From IMG/VR virus record IMGVR_UViG_3300042902_000053, positions 1-23,196 of that record: DNA of 23,196 bases; one strand, written 5' to 3'. This stretch comes from a virus. A program made the translations under genes and the position numbers. Below the pieces are notes generated by a model. The model was not told the origin of the DNA. It saw only the letters and a program-made list of their open reading frames with translations, and searched no databases. Shown here one piece after another: positions 3,782 through 12,776 of this stretch (positions are counted from its first letter, which is position 1; each line of letters begins with the position of its first letter).

Positions 3782-6310
3782 ATGAAATACGTTCCTGGAC
3801 ATGGCCCATTAGGAGCTAAGCTTATGATATTGGGCGAAGCTCCATCTACTCAGGAAACTATTGCAGGTATGCCATTTGTAGGAGCATCAGGAAAAGAACT
3901 AGATAGACTATGCTTCGATGCCGGGATTCAACGGGGCAACTGTTGGGTGTCCAATGTATGTAAATATGAAGTTCCTCCCAACCTACCCGGTAAGAAGATT
4001 CCTTTTACAATTAGAGCTAAAAATATTGGAATAGATATGGAGACTCAAATCCATGACTTACAAGAAGAAGTTAATCAAATTAAGCCTCATTGTATATTGG
4101 CTCTTGGTGGGACTGCTCTTTGGGCTTTATCTGGAAAGACTAAAATCGGACATTACCGTGGTTCTATTATGCACGGTATGGGTGTTAAATTTGTTGCTAC
4201 TTTTCACCCTGCTCATCTTTTACATCAAACCTCGGGAGTAGAATTCAAAGGATACTGGAATAGACAGGTAATGATATTTGACTTTAAAAGAGCTAAACAT
4301 CAATCCAGTTTTCCTGAATTAGTCCTTCCCTCACGAATACTCGAAATTTGCAAAAATTCGGCTCAACTAGCCGAATTTAGAAATCGTTATAAAGATAAGA
4401 TTCGGATGGCTGTGGATATTGAGGCTAATGGAACCTGTATACCTGTTTGTATTGGGCTTTCATGTAATAAGCATCATGGGATGACAATTCCACTTTGGAA
4501 CTGTGATGGTATTTCAACTATTCCTGATTCCGATTTAGTTCAAATATGGATTATTTTATCGGAGTTATTGTATGAAAAAGAAATCATTGGACAAAATTTT
4601 AACTACGATAGAGATAAAATCAAACGACTCGGATTTATTATCCAAACTTTGGCATCAGATACGATGCTCAAAGCCCACGCAATTAACCCTGAACTTCCCA
4701 AGAACCTCGCATTTAACACGTCTATCTTTACAGAGGAACCCTTCTATAAAGACGAGGGGATGTATAAGGGTAGTATCTCTGACCTACTTACCGGATGTGC
4801 GAGAGATGCTTGTGTAACACTTGAAGTAGATGAGAATATGGATGCTGACTTGGATGAAATAGGTCAACGTCCATTCTTTGAGAATTTCTTAATGAAATTA
4901 CCTGAACTCTATTGGGGAATTGAACAACAAGGTATGGCTATTGATTCCCCTGCTAGAGATGCTCTAGTTCATAAATATGTAGCATGGGATGAAAGGACTA
5001 GATATGAATTATTCAAACTTGTGGGGGCGGAGATTAATGTTAATTCTCATACGCAAGTTGGCACATTACTATGGGATAACCTTAAACTCCCTCGCAAAGC
5101 CACGACGGGTGAGGAAGATATTACAGCCCTGCTTAACAGTCCAACTGCCGTTAAAAGACCTGAACATAGGCGAATCTGTGAGCTTATTCTTGAGGGTAGA
5201 CGGGTCAGAAAATCTATTTCCACTTATCTCATGGCGCTCCCAGACTATGACGGTAGAATGCGAACAACATACTTCCCCTGTCTTGATACTGGTAGAACTT
5301 CTACTGGACAACAAGACCCTCCTATTCGACCCACCGTTGAAGTAATAGATGAGAATGGGAAAAAGAAAACTAAAGTTCTAGGCACCGCATTTCAGACCAT
5401 GACTAAACATGGTGATATCGGTGCTGATATTCGTAGCATGTATATTCCTGATTCGGATGATGAAGAATTTGTCCAGGCAGATAGTTCACAAGCCGAAGCA
5501 AGAGTAGTAGCTTTATTGTCTGATGATGAAGATACATTAAGGATGTATGATGAACATGATATTCACGCTCTTACTGCTTCTTGGTTTTTCGGTGGCAGTG
5601 AATCTGATTATTCTAAAAAGATACTTGGTTACGAGCATCCTATTAGATTCGCTGGTAAAACTCTTAGACACGCAGGGCACCTCGGCGCAGGAAAGCGTAG
5701 GGCATCTATTGAACTCAACACTCAGGCTAGGAAGTATAAGATTCCTCTACAAATTTCGGAAGCGATTGCAGAGAGAGCACTTAAAATCTTCCACTCTAAA
5801 TCTCCTCGCGTTCAGACAATATTCCAAGCAGAGGTCATTGAAGCCTTAAAACGTAATAGACAGCTTATCGCTCCAGTTCCTTATGGTGTAAATGCTAGAG
5901 AAGGTGGAAAACGAACCTTCTATGAACGCTTTGGAGAAGATTTATTTCGTCAAGGATTTTCTTATCTTCCTCAACGTGCTGTATCTGATAATACTAAAGC
6001 AGCAGCTTTACGAATTAAAGAGAGAATTCCTATCATCAAGATAGTCATGGAGGCTCATGATGCTCTCTTATTCTGTATACCTATTGAAATGAAACCTATA
6101 TGGATTCCCATTATTAAGGAGGAAATGGAACGACCAATAGATTTCAGACATTGCACATTGATTCGTCATTCATTATCTATTCCATGTGATATTGAAGTAG
6201 GTAAAAACTATATGGACCTAAAGAAATTTAAGGACTTAATAATCACTAAGCCAGTTATAATTCCATCGAAACCTAAGTCTATTACTGATTCATTTATTGT
6301 AGGAGAATAA
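3782..6310 (+). CDS. polA: Uracil-DNA glycosylase / 3'-5' exonuclease / family A DNA polymerase fusion
   Basis: An 842-residue replicative polymerase. I use the ATG at 3782, just after the preceding stop; an upstream in-frame start (3737) would add a Leu-rich tail overlapping that gene. Residues 1-185 resemble UDG superfamily/SPO1-type domains: GEAPSTQE at 18-25, GMPFVGASG, and HP at 142-143. The Cys pair usual near the N-terminus of family 4 UDGs is absent. The exonuclease has DIE at 212-214 (Exo I), QNFNYD (Exo II) and ARDA (Exo III). Polymerase motif A is DSSQAEARVVA starting at Asp567, motif B runs from Lys626 (KTLRHAGHLGAG), and motif C is HD at 759-760. All key metal-binding residues are present, so it should be active in copying the phage genome. 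Motif B has His where Pol I has Phe762. Confidence 0.93.
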   Translation: MKYVPGHGPLGAKLMILGEAPSTQETIAGMPFVGASGKELDRLCFDAGIQRGNCWVSNVCKYEVPPNLPGKKIPFTIRAKNIGIDMETQIHDLQEEVNQIKPHCILALGGTALWALSGKTKIGHYRGSIMHGMGVKFVATFHPAHLLHQTSGVEFKGYWNRQVMIFDFKRAKHQSSFPELVLPSRILEICKNSAQLAEFRNRYKDKIRMAVDIEANGTCIPVCIGLSCNKHHGMTIPLWNCDGISTIPDSDLVQIWIILSELLYEKEIIGQNFNYDRDKIKRLGFIIQTLASDTMLKAHAINPELPKNLAFNTSIFTEEPFYKDEGMYKGSISDLLTGCARDACVTLEVDENMDADLDEIGQRPFFENFLMKLPELYWGIEQQGMAIDSPARDALVHKYVAWDERTRYELFKLVGAEINVNSHTQVGTLLWDNLKLPRKATTGEEDITALLNSPTAVKRPEHRRICELILEGRRVRKSISTYLMALPDYDGRMRTTYFPCLDTGRTSTGQQDPPIRPTVEVIDENGKKKTKVLGTAFQTMTKHGDIGADIRSMYIPDSDDEEFVQADSSQAEARVVALLSDDEDTLRMYDEHDIHALTASWFFGGSESDYSKKILGYEHPIRFAGKTLRHAGHLGAGKRRASIELNTQARKYKIPLQISEAIAERALKIFHSKSPRVQTIFQAEVIEALKRNRQLIAPVPYGVNAREGGKRTFYERFGEDLFRQGFSYLPQRAVSDNTKAAALRIKERIPIIKIVMEAHDALLFCIPIEMKPIWIPIIKEEMERPIDFRHCTLIRHSLSIPCDIEVGKNYMDLKKFKDLIITKPVIIPSKPKSITDSFIVGE

Positions 6311-6311
6311 A

Positions 6312-6512
6312 ATGTATAGCCAATTCGACCTAACTTTTGTGTTTAGAGATGCTAATATGAAACTTATTTCAATAGACCATATTAAAACCAATAATTCTGT
6401 GCAGTTTTTAATCCAACTACGATTTATGCTACAAAATATGAATAGAAATATAGGAAGTCTTGAAAGATATGAAGAATGTGGTGGGGATGAAAATGGAAAT
6501 CTTCCCTTCTAA
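6312..6512 (+). CDS. Small hypothetical protein (66 aa)
   Basis: Starts one base after the polymerase stop, with GGAG 12 nt upstream of its ATG. The sequence (MYSQFDLTFVFRDANMKLIS) is beta-prone at first, then helical, ending in an acidic segment GGDENGNLPF. No domain is recognised and there is no membrane segment. It probably forms part of the replication operon. Function unknown. Confidence 0.5.
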   Translation: MYSQFDLTFVFRDANMKLISIDHIKTNNSVQFLIQLRFMLQNMNRNIGSLERYEECGGDENGNLPF

Positions 6513-6687
6513 CATAAGAGTTCTATACTACCATTTTTCTCCTGATGAGGTATTAGCCCTATATAGATTAATACATTATATGGGATGGATACCTCATGAT
6601 GATGAGGAGATGATTAGAGTAATCAACCATGTATGTGAAATCGTAAAACAAAATGGCATGGCTACAGGAAATAATCAAACAACATGA
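6493..6687 (+). CDS. Small hypothetical protein (about 64 aa)
   Basis: The frame can start at TTG 6460, ATG 6469, ATG 6487 or ATG 6493. I favour 6493 because GGGG at 6483-6486 is then suitably spaced. The core, FSPDEVLALYRLIHYMGWIP followed by DDEEMIRVINHVCEIVKQN, is a helical, charged fold with no known motif. It overlaps both neighbours (20 and 35 nt), so translation is probably coupled to the ATPase downstream. Function unknown. Confidence 0.45.
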   Translation: MEIFPSNIRVLYYHFSPDEVLALYRLIHYMGWIPHDDEEMIRVINHVCEIVKQNGMATGNNQTT

Positions 6688-7933
6688 AGAACTGGAATCA
6701 CCAGTTTCTTTTTGGTATTGGAGTGCTATAGCAGCGTTATCAGCTGTAGTGAAGGACCAGGTATGGCTTGACAGACAAATTTATAATCTATATCCTAATA
6801 TCTACGTTATGCTTCATGCTGAAAGTGGACTAAAAAAAGGTCCACCTATTAGTATGGCTAGACAGTTGGTAAAGCCTGTAAATAACACTCGCATTATCAG
6901 TGGACGTAGTTCTATCCAAGGTATTCTAAAAGACTTAGGAACTGCTTATACTCAGCCTGGGGGTAAAATACAGACTAAATCTGTAGCCTTTATCTGTTCA
7001 TCAGAATTGAGTAGTAGTATAGTTGAGGATAGAGTAGCTACGAAGATACTAACAGACCTATATGACCGTCAGTATAATGTAGGTGAGTGGCGTTCACTAT
7101 TGAAGATGGAAACTTTTGAATTAAAAGACCCTACTATCACTATGCTAACTGCTACAAATGAAGCTATGTCAGAGGATTTCTTTACTCGTTCGGCTATACA
7201 AGGAGGATACTTTGCACGAACTTTTATTGTCTACGAAAAAGAGTCTAAAGTATCTAATAGTCTTATCTATCCTCTTTCTCATCCTCCTAATTATGCCAGT
7301 TCTAGTGATTATCTTAAACAAGTGGCGAAGCTAACTGGAAAATTTCATCCAATAGCAGGAAATGATAGAACTGATGAATTTAGATGGAAGAAAACCAAAC
7401 ATGGTAGAGAAGTTTGGTTTAGTGAGGTAGGAATTATTTATGATGATTGGTATGAAAACTTTAAGGAATTAGTCAAAACGAGTGAAAGAGATGAGACTGG
7501 CACACTAAATAGATTTGGTGATAGTGTATTGAAAGTAGCTATGCTGCTTTCCCTCGCAGAACATCCCCAACTTATTTTAACTGGGGAAGCGATGAATAAC
7601 GCTATAGTAGAATCAGAGAAACTATTAGGAAATGTTAGAAAAACTACGATGGGGAAACATGGTATTAGCCAATCTGCTCTATTAAAAACGATGATTATCA
7701 TGGAACTGCTTAACCGAGATAATCATCAAGTTACTAGAACAGTCATGATGAAGAAGATGTGGCAGCATTATGAAAATGCTACAGAATTTGATGATATCAT
7801 GCAATCATTCGATGCCTCGGGAATGATTAAGACTAATAGTGTGGGAAACCAGATTCTTTACACAATGCCACCAGACCAAGTTCAAGAACTCAAGGTCTAT
7901 ATGGCTGGAAAATCAAAGAAATCATATGAATGA
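6653..7933 (+). CDS. DUF3987-like phage ATPase/helicase
   Basis: A 426-residue protein with features of the DUF3987-type P-loop ATPases common in phage replication modules. The N-terminal FWYWSAIAALS and VWLDRQIYNLYPNIYVMLHA lead into a Walker A-like loop AESGLKKGPP (56-65), with KKG in place of canonical GKT, which I recall as usual for this phage subgroup. Walker B-like VAFICSSELS (111-120), sensor-like ITMLTATNE (162-170) and a possible arginine finger GGYFARTFIV (184-193) follow. The C-terminal 100 residues (from LLKTMIIMELL) look like a winged helix. No primase domain is fused. It is the only helicase candidate in the window, so it may unwind DNA for the polymerase. A DNA-repair ATPase is an alternative. 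Confidence 0.7.
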   Translation: MAWLQEIIKQHEELESPVSFWYWSAIAALSAVVKDQVWLDRQIYNLYPNIYVMLHAESGLKKGPPISMARQLVKPVNNTRIISGRSSIQGILKDLGTAYTQPGGKIQTKSVAFICSSELSSSIVEDRVATKILTDLYDRQYNVGEWRSLLKMETFELKDPTITMLTATNEAMSEDFFTRSAIQGGYFARTFIVYEKESKVSNSLIYPLSHPPNYASSSDYLKQVAKLTGKFHPIAGNDRTDEFRWKKTKHGREVWFSEVGIIYDDWYENFKELVKTSERDETGTLNRFGDSVLKVAMLLSLAEHPQLILTGEAMNNAIVESEKLLGNVRKTTMGKHGISQSALLKTMIIMELLNRDNHQVTRTVMMKKMWQHYENATEFDDIMQSFDASGMIKTNSVGNQILYTMPPDQVQELKVYMAGKSKKSYE

Positions 7934-10900
7934 TTACTGCTTACCTCCAATTTGAATATCATACTTATCTAATCCCAACATAGGAGTAAATATAGGTGTA
8001 GTAGGAGCACCAGTATAAGTCTGAGAACCTCCTCCTACTCCTGAGAATGGAATTACTAGAGGAATTAGCTCAGGATGTTCATTCATTAATTCGGCTATAT
8101 CTCCACTCATCATAGGAACATATAGCTGTATAAGTCTATCTAGAACATGCACAGGCTGACGTTCATTAACAGCACCAATATCAAAGATTAGTTTAGCAGT
8201 AGGATGAAGTTTTTGTGCAAGGAAATTACCAATAGCACTAGTTCTAGTTAATGGATTAAATCCCTGACCAAAGGGTTGAGACTTTCCCGAAATAGAAGAA
8301 GAATATTGACCCCCAGGAGTTCCTAGATATCCAGTAGCCAAATCTAATGGCATAATACCAGTATCGGTAGGTTCAATAGGTAAGTGCATCCAATCTGGTT
8401 TAATACGACTCCCTAGCACGAGGAACTGCTGAAATCCTGCACCTGGGTCTAGTCTAGTATCTCCAATTTTAATCTTTCCAAAATCAGGATTATTAGGGTC
8501 TGTAACTACTTCTCCACCAGCCATTGAACCTAGTTGAGCTATACCCCACCAAGCAGCAACAGTTCTTAGCATAGCATAAGTATACTGTTTTCTAATAACT
8601 GGATTAGCCATCATATAGGTAGAAGGATTAAGCATCCTAATTCTAGATGCCATCAATCTTGGACTAAAGAATACATCAGCAAGTTTTTGTGCATGCATTT
8701 CAAGACTATACTGATGCTCACCAAATCCAGTCTTTAGAGTGCCTGCACCTGTAGTGTCATTCAAGAATTGCGCGAGTTCTTTAGCTAGTGGAATATTTCT
8801 AGTGAAATCCAATTTAGGGTCTTTATGAATCTTAGCTAGAGTTTTACCATCTTGAATAAAAGCTTCAAGTTGAGTATATCTGAGGTCATTTAGAAATGCA
8901 GAAAAAGCCCTATTACTAGCAGCTACATATCTACCTACACCAGGAAGTCTTTCTGCAAGTTGAGACTTAATACCTTCTGTTCTAGTTCCTCTAACATCCT
9001 TCAAATCGGTCATTCGTATACCGATTTCTTCAGCGAAGGATTTAACTTCAGTCCCATCTGCAAGATATCTCTTTCGGTATAATGGACTTTCTTTAATCTG
9101 CTTCATTCTAGCATCATACCATGCTTTTTCTCCAAATGCTTTTGCAGCAGAATTCCATGATTTAAACCAGTTCTTAGTTCCAGCCCAAGGCATAGCCTGT
9201 CTAAATGCAGCAGATGTAACAAATGGTGGGTCCACTGACATAAGGCCACGCGAAAGGTCATAAATCTGTCGTGGCATACCTATTTCAGTATCAGGTTTAG
9301 TCTTTTCCTTTGGTGTAGGTAAAACATCAGATTCTAGAAGTGGAGCTTTCGCTACCATTTCTATTCTTTTGAAACGGATATCACCAGTTACAGTTTCTTC
9401 TGCAAACCTAAATCCATTATCAAATAGTGTTTTTACTACATCAGGAGTAGCTTTACCATGCTTAACTATAAGCTCACCACCTTTAGGAATAATATCAAGA
9501 CTAGATTTATGGAAAGGTTCTTCTTTACCAGGTCTAATAACTAATTCACCCTTTTCACTTTTGAATCGTTCAGCTAGTCCTTCCCACTTACTAAAAATCT
9601 TCCCCGGTAATGCAGGGTGATTCTTAACCTTATCCATTAAGTCATTATATGCCTTAGTTTCCAGCTCATTAAATTGGTCTATTCCCTTCCTTCTACGCAT
9701 CGCACGTAGAGCTTTAATAGCTGTATCTAAGTCTTCATTTCCAGTTTTAGGAATATCCTTAATAACCTTTCCTAATCCTTCTGGAGTAGGTAACTGATTC
9801 AATGGTTTAACTGGAGGAATAGCATCTTGAACTACCTTTGGAACTCCCGACATCTTATCAAAGAATCCCTCGGGCATTTTTGATGCTTTAATTTGTTCCT
9901 TAGCAGCATACCAAAGAGTCTTGGTTTTATTAAAACTATACTTAGTAACATTCTGTAGTTCAGCTACATTTTTTACTTGACCAGAAGTGATTAAATCAAT
10001 AACTTCTTGTACACCTGCTGGTTTAGGAACTGTAGGACCAGCTTCGGTAGTTAGTGGAAATGGTTTTTCTTCATAAGGAGGAGGAGGAGCTTCTCCAGGA
10101 ATTTGTTTGCGTTCAAAAAATTTCTTATAAAGTTCAGCTTTTCGTTCTGGACTTATTTGAACACTATCTGGAAGGTCTGGTAGTCCTTCCGAAGCACGTT
10201 TCATATTTTGTAGATAATGAAATTCCTCTTGAGTGCCCGGACTAACCCATGTGCCTTTATCTCCCATACTAACTACAACAGTCTTATTAGTAGGAGTAGG
10301 TTCAGGAGGAAGAGAAATCTCCTCAACAGGAGGAATAATAGATTCTTCAATAGGGGGAGTTTCAGTTTTAATTCTCTCAGCCTTCTTAAACCTAAAGTCT
10401 CCCTTATCATTTAACCCTGTAAATTCATATCCCTTATTACGAGCTTCTACGATAAAATTAGGATTAACTACTTCTTTCTCAACAATATATACTAGTTTAT
10501 CTGGAACCTTAGACGTAACATCTACTTCAGGAATAGGTTCAACTTTAGGTTCAGGAGCTTTAGTCTTACGCTTAGTCTTTAGTTCCTTTTTATAAATATC
10601 CTCCATGAGAATGATGGCCTGTGCTTGTGTAATCTGACCCTTTTCATATGCAGACTGAATATGAGTTGTATTTGATAGTTTGGTATCAATTACATTGGGT
10701 CCAAATATATCATCAAAACCTGTAATATTAGGTTCGCCACGGGCCGCTATAGGCTCCGCAACTCCGGGATGAATCGAAGGTCGAACGGGCAATCCGGGTT
10801 CAATGGCGGGGCTGCTAAGGGGCTTCCTTGCCCCTTTAGAGGCAATCGGGGAGTGCATCATTCCGAGCGTCCCCATAGCCACTTCCGTTAAACCCATACC

Positions 10901-11374
10901 CCTTTCACCTAAACTGAGATTAGGGTCTGCTGCTACTGTAGCACCATGTATAGCAAAGGGTGCTGCGGCTGTTCTTGCACCCCTACTAAGCCATTTAGCA
11001 GTTTCTTCATAACCCATCTTACCTGCTGTAGTAGACCCTTTAAAGAGTCCCATAGTAGCAAGATTAAGAGGAGAGGTTAATTCTGATGCAACATTTCCTA
11101 ATCCTTCTGCTGCTCCACCTAGAAATCCTCGCGCTCGTGCGGATACACCAGCCATATAATCATGAAACCCACCTTCACCAGTGGGCATATTAGCTAGTGT
11201 AGGTTCGGTATACCAATCCGCAAACTTCCTACCAATATCTGATGGAATGGTAGTAAGTGGAGTAATAGCTGTATCCCATGCTTGACGCATTAAAGATGGA
11301 GATTCCTCATCAGGAATAAATCTCTCATCTTCTGGCTTATCAGGAATAAATCTTGGGTCGGGCTGTTGTGGCAT
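7934..11374 (-). CDS. Large internal/ejection-type virion protein (1146 aa)
   Basis: The last and largest gene of the late operon. The N-terminus repeats a short motif (RFIPD at residues 8-12 and 18-22). Residues about 60-180 are Ala/Gly-rich and amphipathic, followed by a long low-complexity Pro/Glu-rich middle. Two similar 45-residue units lie at about 288-333 and 630-676. The C-terminal third (from MPRQIYDLSRGLM) contains PWAGTKNWFKSW, GVGRYVAASNRAFSAFLNDL and a hydrophobic stretch AMLRTVAAWWGIAQ. That part resembles what I recall from large polyvalent phage proteins (LPD-type) that may be injected with the DNA. No lytic transglycosylase or protease motif is seen. Position after two other ejection-like proteins supports an internal virion role; the mechanism is unknown. 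Confidence 0.6.
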   Translation of the reverse strand: MPQQPDPRFIPDKPEDERFIPDEESPSLMRQAWDTAITPLTTIPSDIGRKFADWYTEPTLANMPTGEGGFHDYMAGVSARARGFLGGAAEGLGNVASELTSPLNLATMGLFKGSTTAGKMGYEETAKWLSRGARTAAAPFAIHGATVAADPNLSLGERGMGLTEVAMGTLGMMHSPIASKGARKPLSSPAIEPGLPVRPSIHPGVAEPIAARGEPNITGFDDIFGPNVIDTKLSNTTHIQSAYEKGQITQAQAIILMEDIYKKELKTKRKTKAPEPKVEPIPEVDVTSKVPDKLVYIVEKEVVNPNFIVEARNKGYEFTGLNDKGDFRFKKAERIKTETPPIEESIIPPVEEISLPPEPTPTNKTVVVSMGDKGTWVSPGTQEEFHYLQNMKRASEGLPDLPDSVQISPERKAELYKKFFERKQIPGEAPPPPYEEKPFPLTTEAGPTVPKPAGVQEVIDLITSGQVKNVAELQNVTKYSFNKTKTLWYAAKEQIKASKMPEGFFDKMSGVPKVVQDAIPPVKPLNQLPTPEGLGKVIKDIPKTGNEDLDTAIKALRAMRRRKGIDQFNELETKAYNDLMDKVKNHPALPGKIFSKWEGLAERFKSEKGELVIRPGKEEPFHKSSLDIIPKGGELIVKHGKATPDVVKTLFDNGFRFAEETVTGDIRFKRIEMVAKAPLLESDVLPTPKEKTKPDTEIGMPRQIYDLSRGLMSVDPPFVTSAAFRQAMPWAGTKNWFKSWNSAAKAFGEKAWYDARMKQIKESPLYRKRYLADGTEVKSFAEEIGIRMTDLKDVRGTRTEGIKSQLAERLPGVGRYVAASNRAFSAFLNDLRYTQLEAFIQDGKTLAKIHKDPKLDFTRNIPLAKELAQFLNDTTGAGTLKTGFGEHQYSLEMHAQKLADVFFSPRLMASRIRMLNPSTYMMANPVIRKQYTYAMLRTVAAWWGIAQLGSMAGGEVVTDPNNPDFGKIKIGDTRLDPGAGFQQFLVLGSRIKPDWMHLPIEPTDTGIMPLDLATGYLGTPGGQYSSSISGKSQPFGQGFNPLTRTSAIGNFLAQKLHPTAKLIFDIGAVNERQPVHVLDRLIQLYVPMMSGDIAELMNEHPELIPLVIPFSGVGGGSQTYTGAPTTPIFTPMLGLDKYDIQIGGKQ
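10736..10870. other. GC-rich patch inside an AT-rich gene
   Basis: By hand count, 10741-10800 and 10801-10860 are 62% and 60% G+C, against 33% for 10681-10740. The patch encodes the linker with RKPLSSPAIEPGLPVRPSIH. It contains a perfect 7-bp hairpin, AAGGGGC (10817-10823) / GCCCCTT (10830-10836), with no T-run on either strand. A recent insertion or recombination in a linker is likely. Confidence 0.55.
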
Positions 11375-11375
11375 T

Positions 11376-12764
11376 TTATTTCACCACTTCATATCCGGCT
11401 GCAACTGCTTCTGCGGGTGTTCCTTTGAATGTTCCTTTTTGACCCTGCTTATTTTTAACTTTTATAGTTCCACTAGTAGGACTAGTAATAGCAGGAGTAG
11501 TAGGTTGACTCCCCTGCATATATTGAGGAGCATCCTTACCATATATAGCTGCAATTATCTGTTTATGTTGTTCTGGTGTGGGACCACGCGCTCCAATTCC
11601 ATACCAAGATGGCTTGACTGAAGGAACAACAGTAAAATCACCCGCAGAACCTAATTTAATATATTTAGCTAGTTCTGGATTACTATTTCTAATTGCCATA
11701 GCTTTATTATATCTATCAGTTTTTACAGCAGATGGAGTTAAATCCTTACTAGCACTACCAGAAGCAACACCCTTAGTAGCTCTAGCTTCTTTTCCACGCA
11801 TACCCACTAAAGTTTCTCTACCAGCTTGTCTAACTCCTTCAGTAGTTCTAGCTTCTTCTCCAGTGGCAGCAATTCTCTCCAATGCTTGTTCTTGCCCAAG
11901 AGTAATTTTATCCATTTCACTCATACTACCAGTTGGAATACCAGTATCATGAACTTCTTGAGTCTGAGGATTTATCATCATGACATTTCCACCCTTAGTC
12001 ATGACAATTTTCCAATCAGGATGCAAAGCCTTAAATGCGTAAATATCAGTACGTTGCTGAAGAATCTTAGCCTTAACTTCATCATTCTTTTCTTTAGCAA
12101 TTTGTACTTTTTCACGTAGTTCTGTCTGCATCTGCTGATAGGCCATAGTTCTCTGATTAACATTCTCATATCTCTCAAGATTAGCTGCTTGCTGTGCAGG
12201 TCCAATCTTATCCTTCCATTCTGTCACCTTCTTATTATAGGGTTCATGATAGAACTGTTCAGCACGATTTGAACCTTTAGTATAGTCTACAATCATAGCT
12301 CCAATTCTGCGAAGCCATGATGGATTATCTTCCTGTGGATACTGTTTAATCATCTCATCAAATCTTTGAGAAGCATCATTCTGAGGCTGATATAATTCTC
12401 TCATCCTCGCGCCTGCATCCATTTCAGGCATACCCTGACCAGGAGTAGGCATATTCATATTAGGAGTCTGAATCCCCTGCATGGGAGAAATATTCATAGG
12501 ACCAAAATTAACATTCCAGGGGTCATTTCTAGCCATATCTGGAGCTTCAATTCCAGGCATACCGAATGTAGGAGGAGGCATAGCATTTATATCCCCCGGA
12601 ACACTCATACCTCCATCACCCATACCCATACTAATATCTCTAGGAATAGGATTAGCGGGATAAGGCATACGCCCTGTAATTCCACCCTGTTGAGGTAAAT
12701 CATTACCCATTGGGCTCGGAGCGAAAATGTTCTGTTGTCTCAAATATTCGAGGAAGTTAGGCAT
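11376..12764 (-). CDS. Internal virion-like protein, Met/Pro-rich N-terminus and coiled coil
   Basis: A 462-residue protein with ribosome binding site AAGGGA 11 nt upstream. Residues 1-120 are Met/Pro/Gly-rich and likely disordered (GMGDGGMSVPG). Residues about 185-245 (QQMQTELREKVQIAKEKNDE) form a probable coiled coil. The C-terminus ends in a small motif I recall from phage ejection proteins: IKVKNKQGQKGTFKGTPAEA followed by VAAGYEVVK. It follows the 449-residue protein and precedes the 1146-residue one, fitting a set of internal or DNA-ejection proteins. No enzymatic motif is seen. Confidence 0.55.
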   Translation of the reverse strand: MPNFLEYLRQQNIFAPSPMGNDLPQQGGITGRMPYPANPIPRDISMGMGDGGMSVPGDINAMPPPTFGMPGIEAPDMARNDPWNVNFGPMNISPMQGIQTPNMNMPTPGQGMPEMDAGARMRELYQPQNDASQRFDEMIKQYPQEDNPSWLRRIGAMIVDYTKGSNRAEQFYHEPYNKKVTEWKDKIGPAQQAANLERYENVNQRTMAYQQMQTELREKVQIAKEKNDEVKAKILQQRTDIYAFKALHPDWKIVMTKGGNVMMINPQTQEVHDTGIPTGSMSEMDKITLGQEQALERIAATGEEARTTEGVRQAGRETLVGMRGKEARATKGVASGSASKDLTPSAVKTDRYNKAMAIRNSNPELAKYIKLGSAGDFTVVPSVKPSWYGIGARGPTPEQHKQIIAAIYGKDAPQYMQGSQPTTPAITSPTSGTIKVKNKQGQKGTFKGTPAEAVAAGYEVVK

Positions 12765-12776
12765 TTTCGTTATCCC

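Noticed and set aside
10233-10595. 120-residue open frame on the + strand within the large virion gene
   Set aside because: It is antisense to a well-supported long gene, has no recognisable domain and no clear ribosome binding site; it arises from the Pro/Glu-rich coding of the other strand.
10817-10836. 7-bp GC-rich hairpin as an intrinsic terminator
   Set aside because: There is no T-run on either side and it lies in the middle of a long gene.
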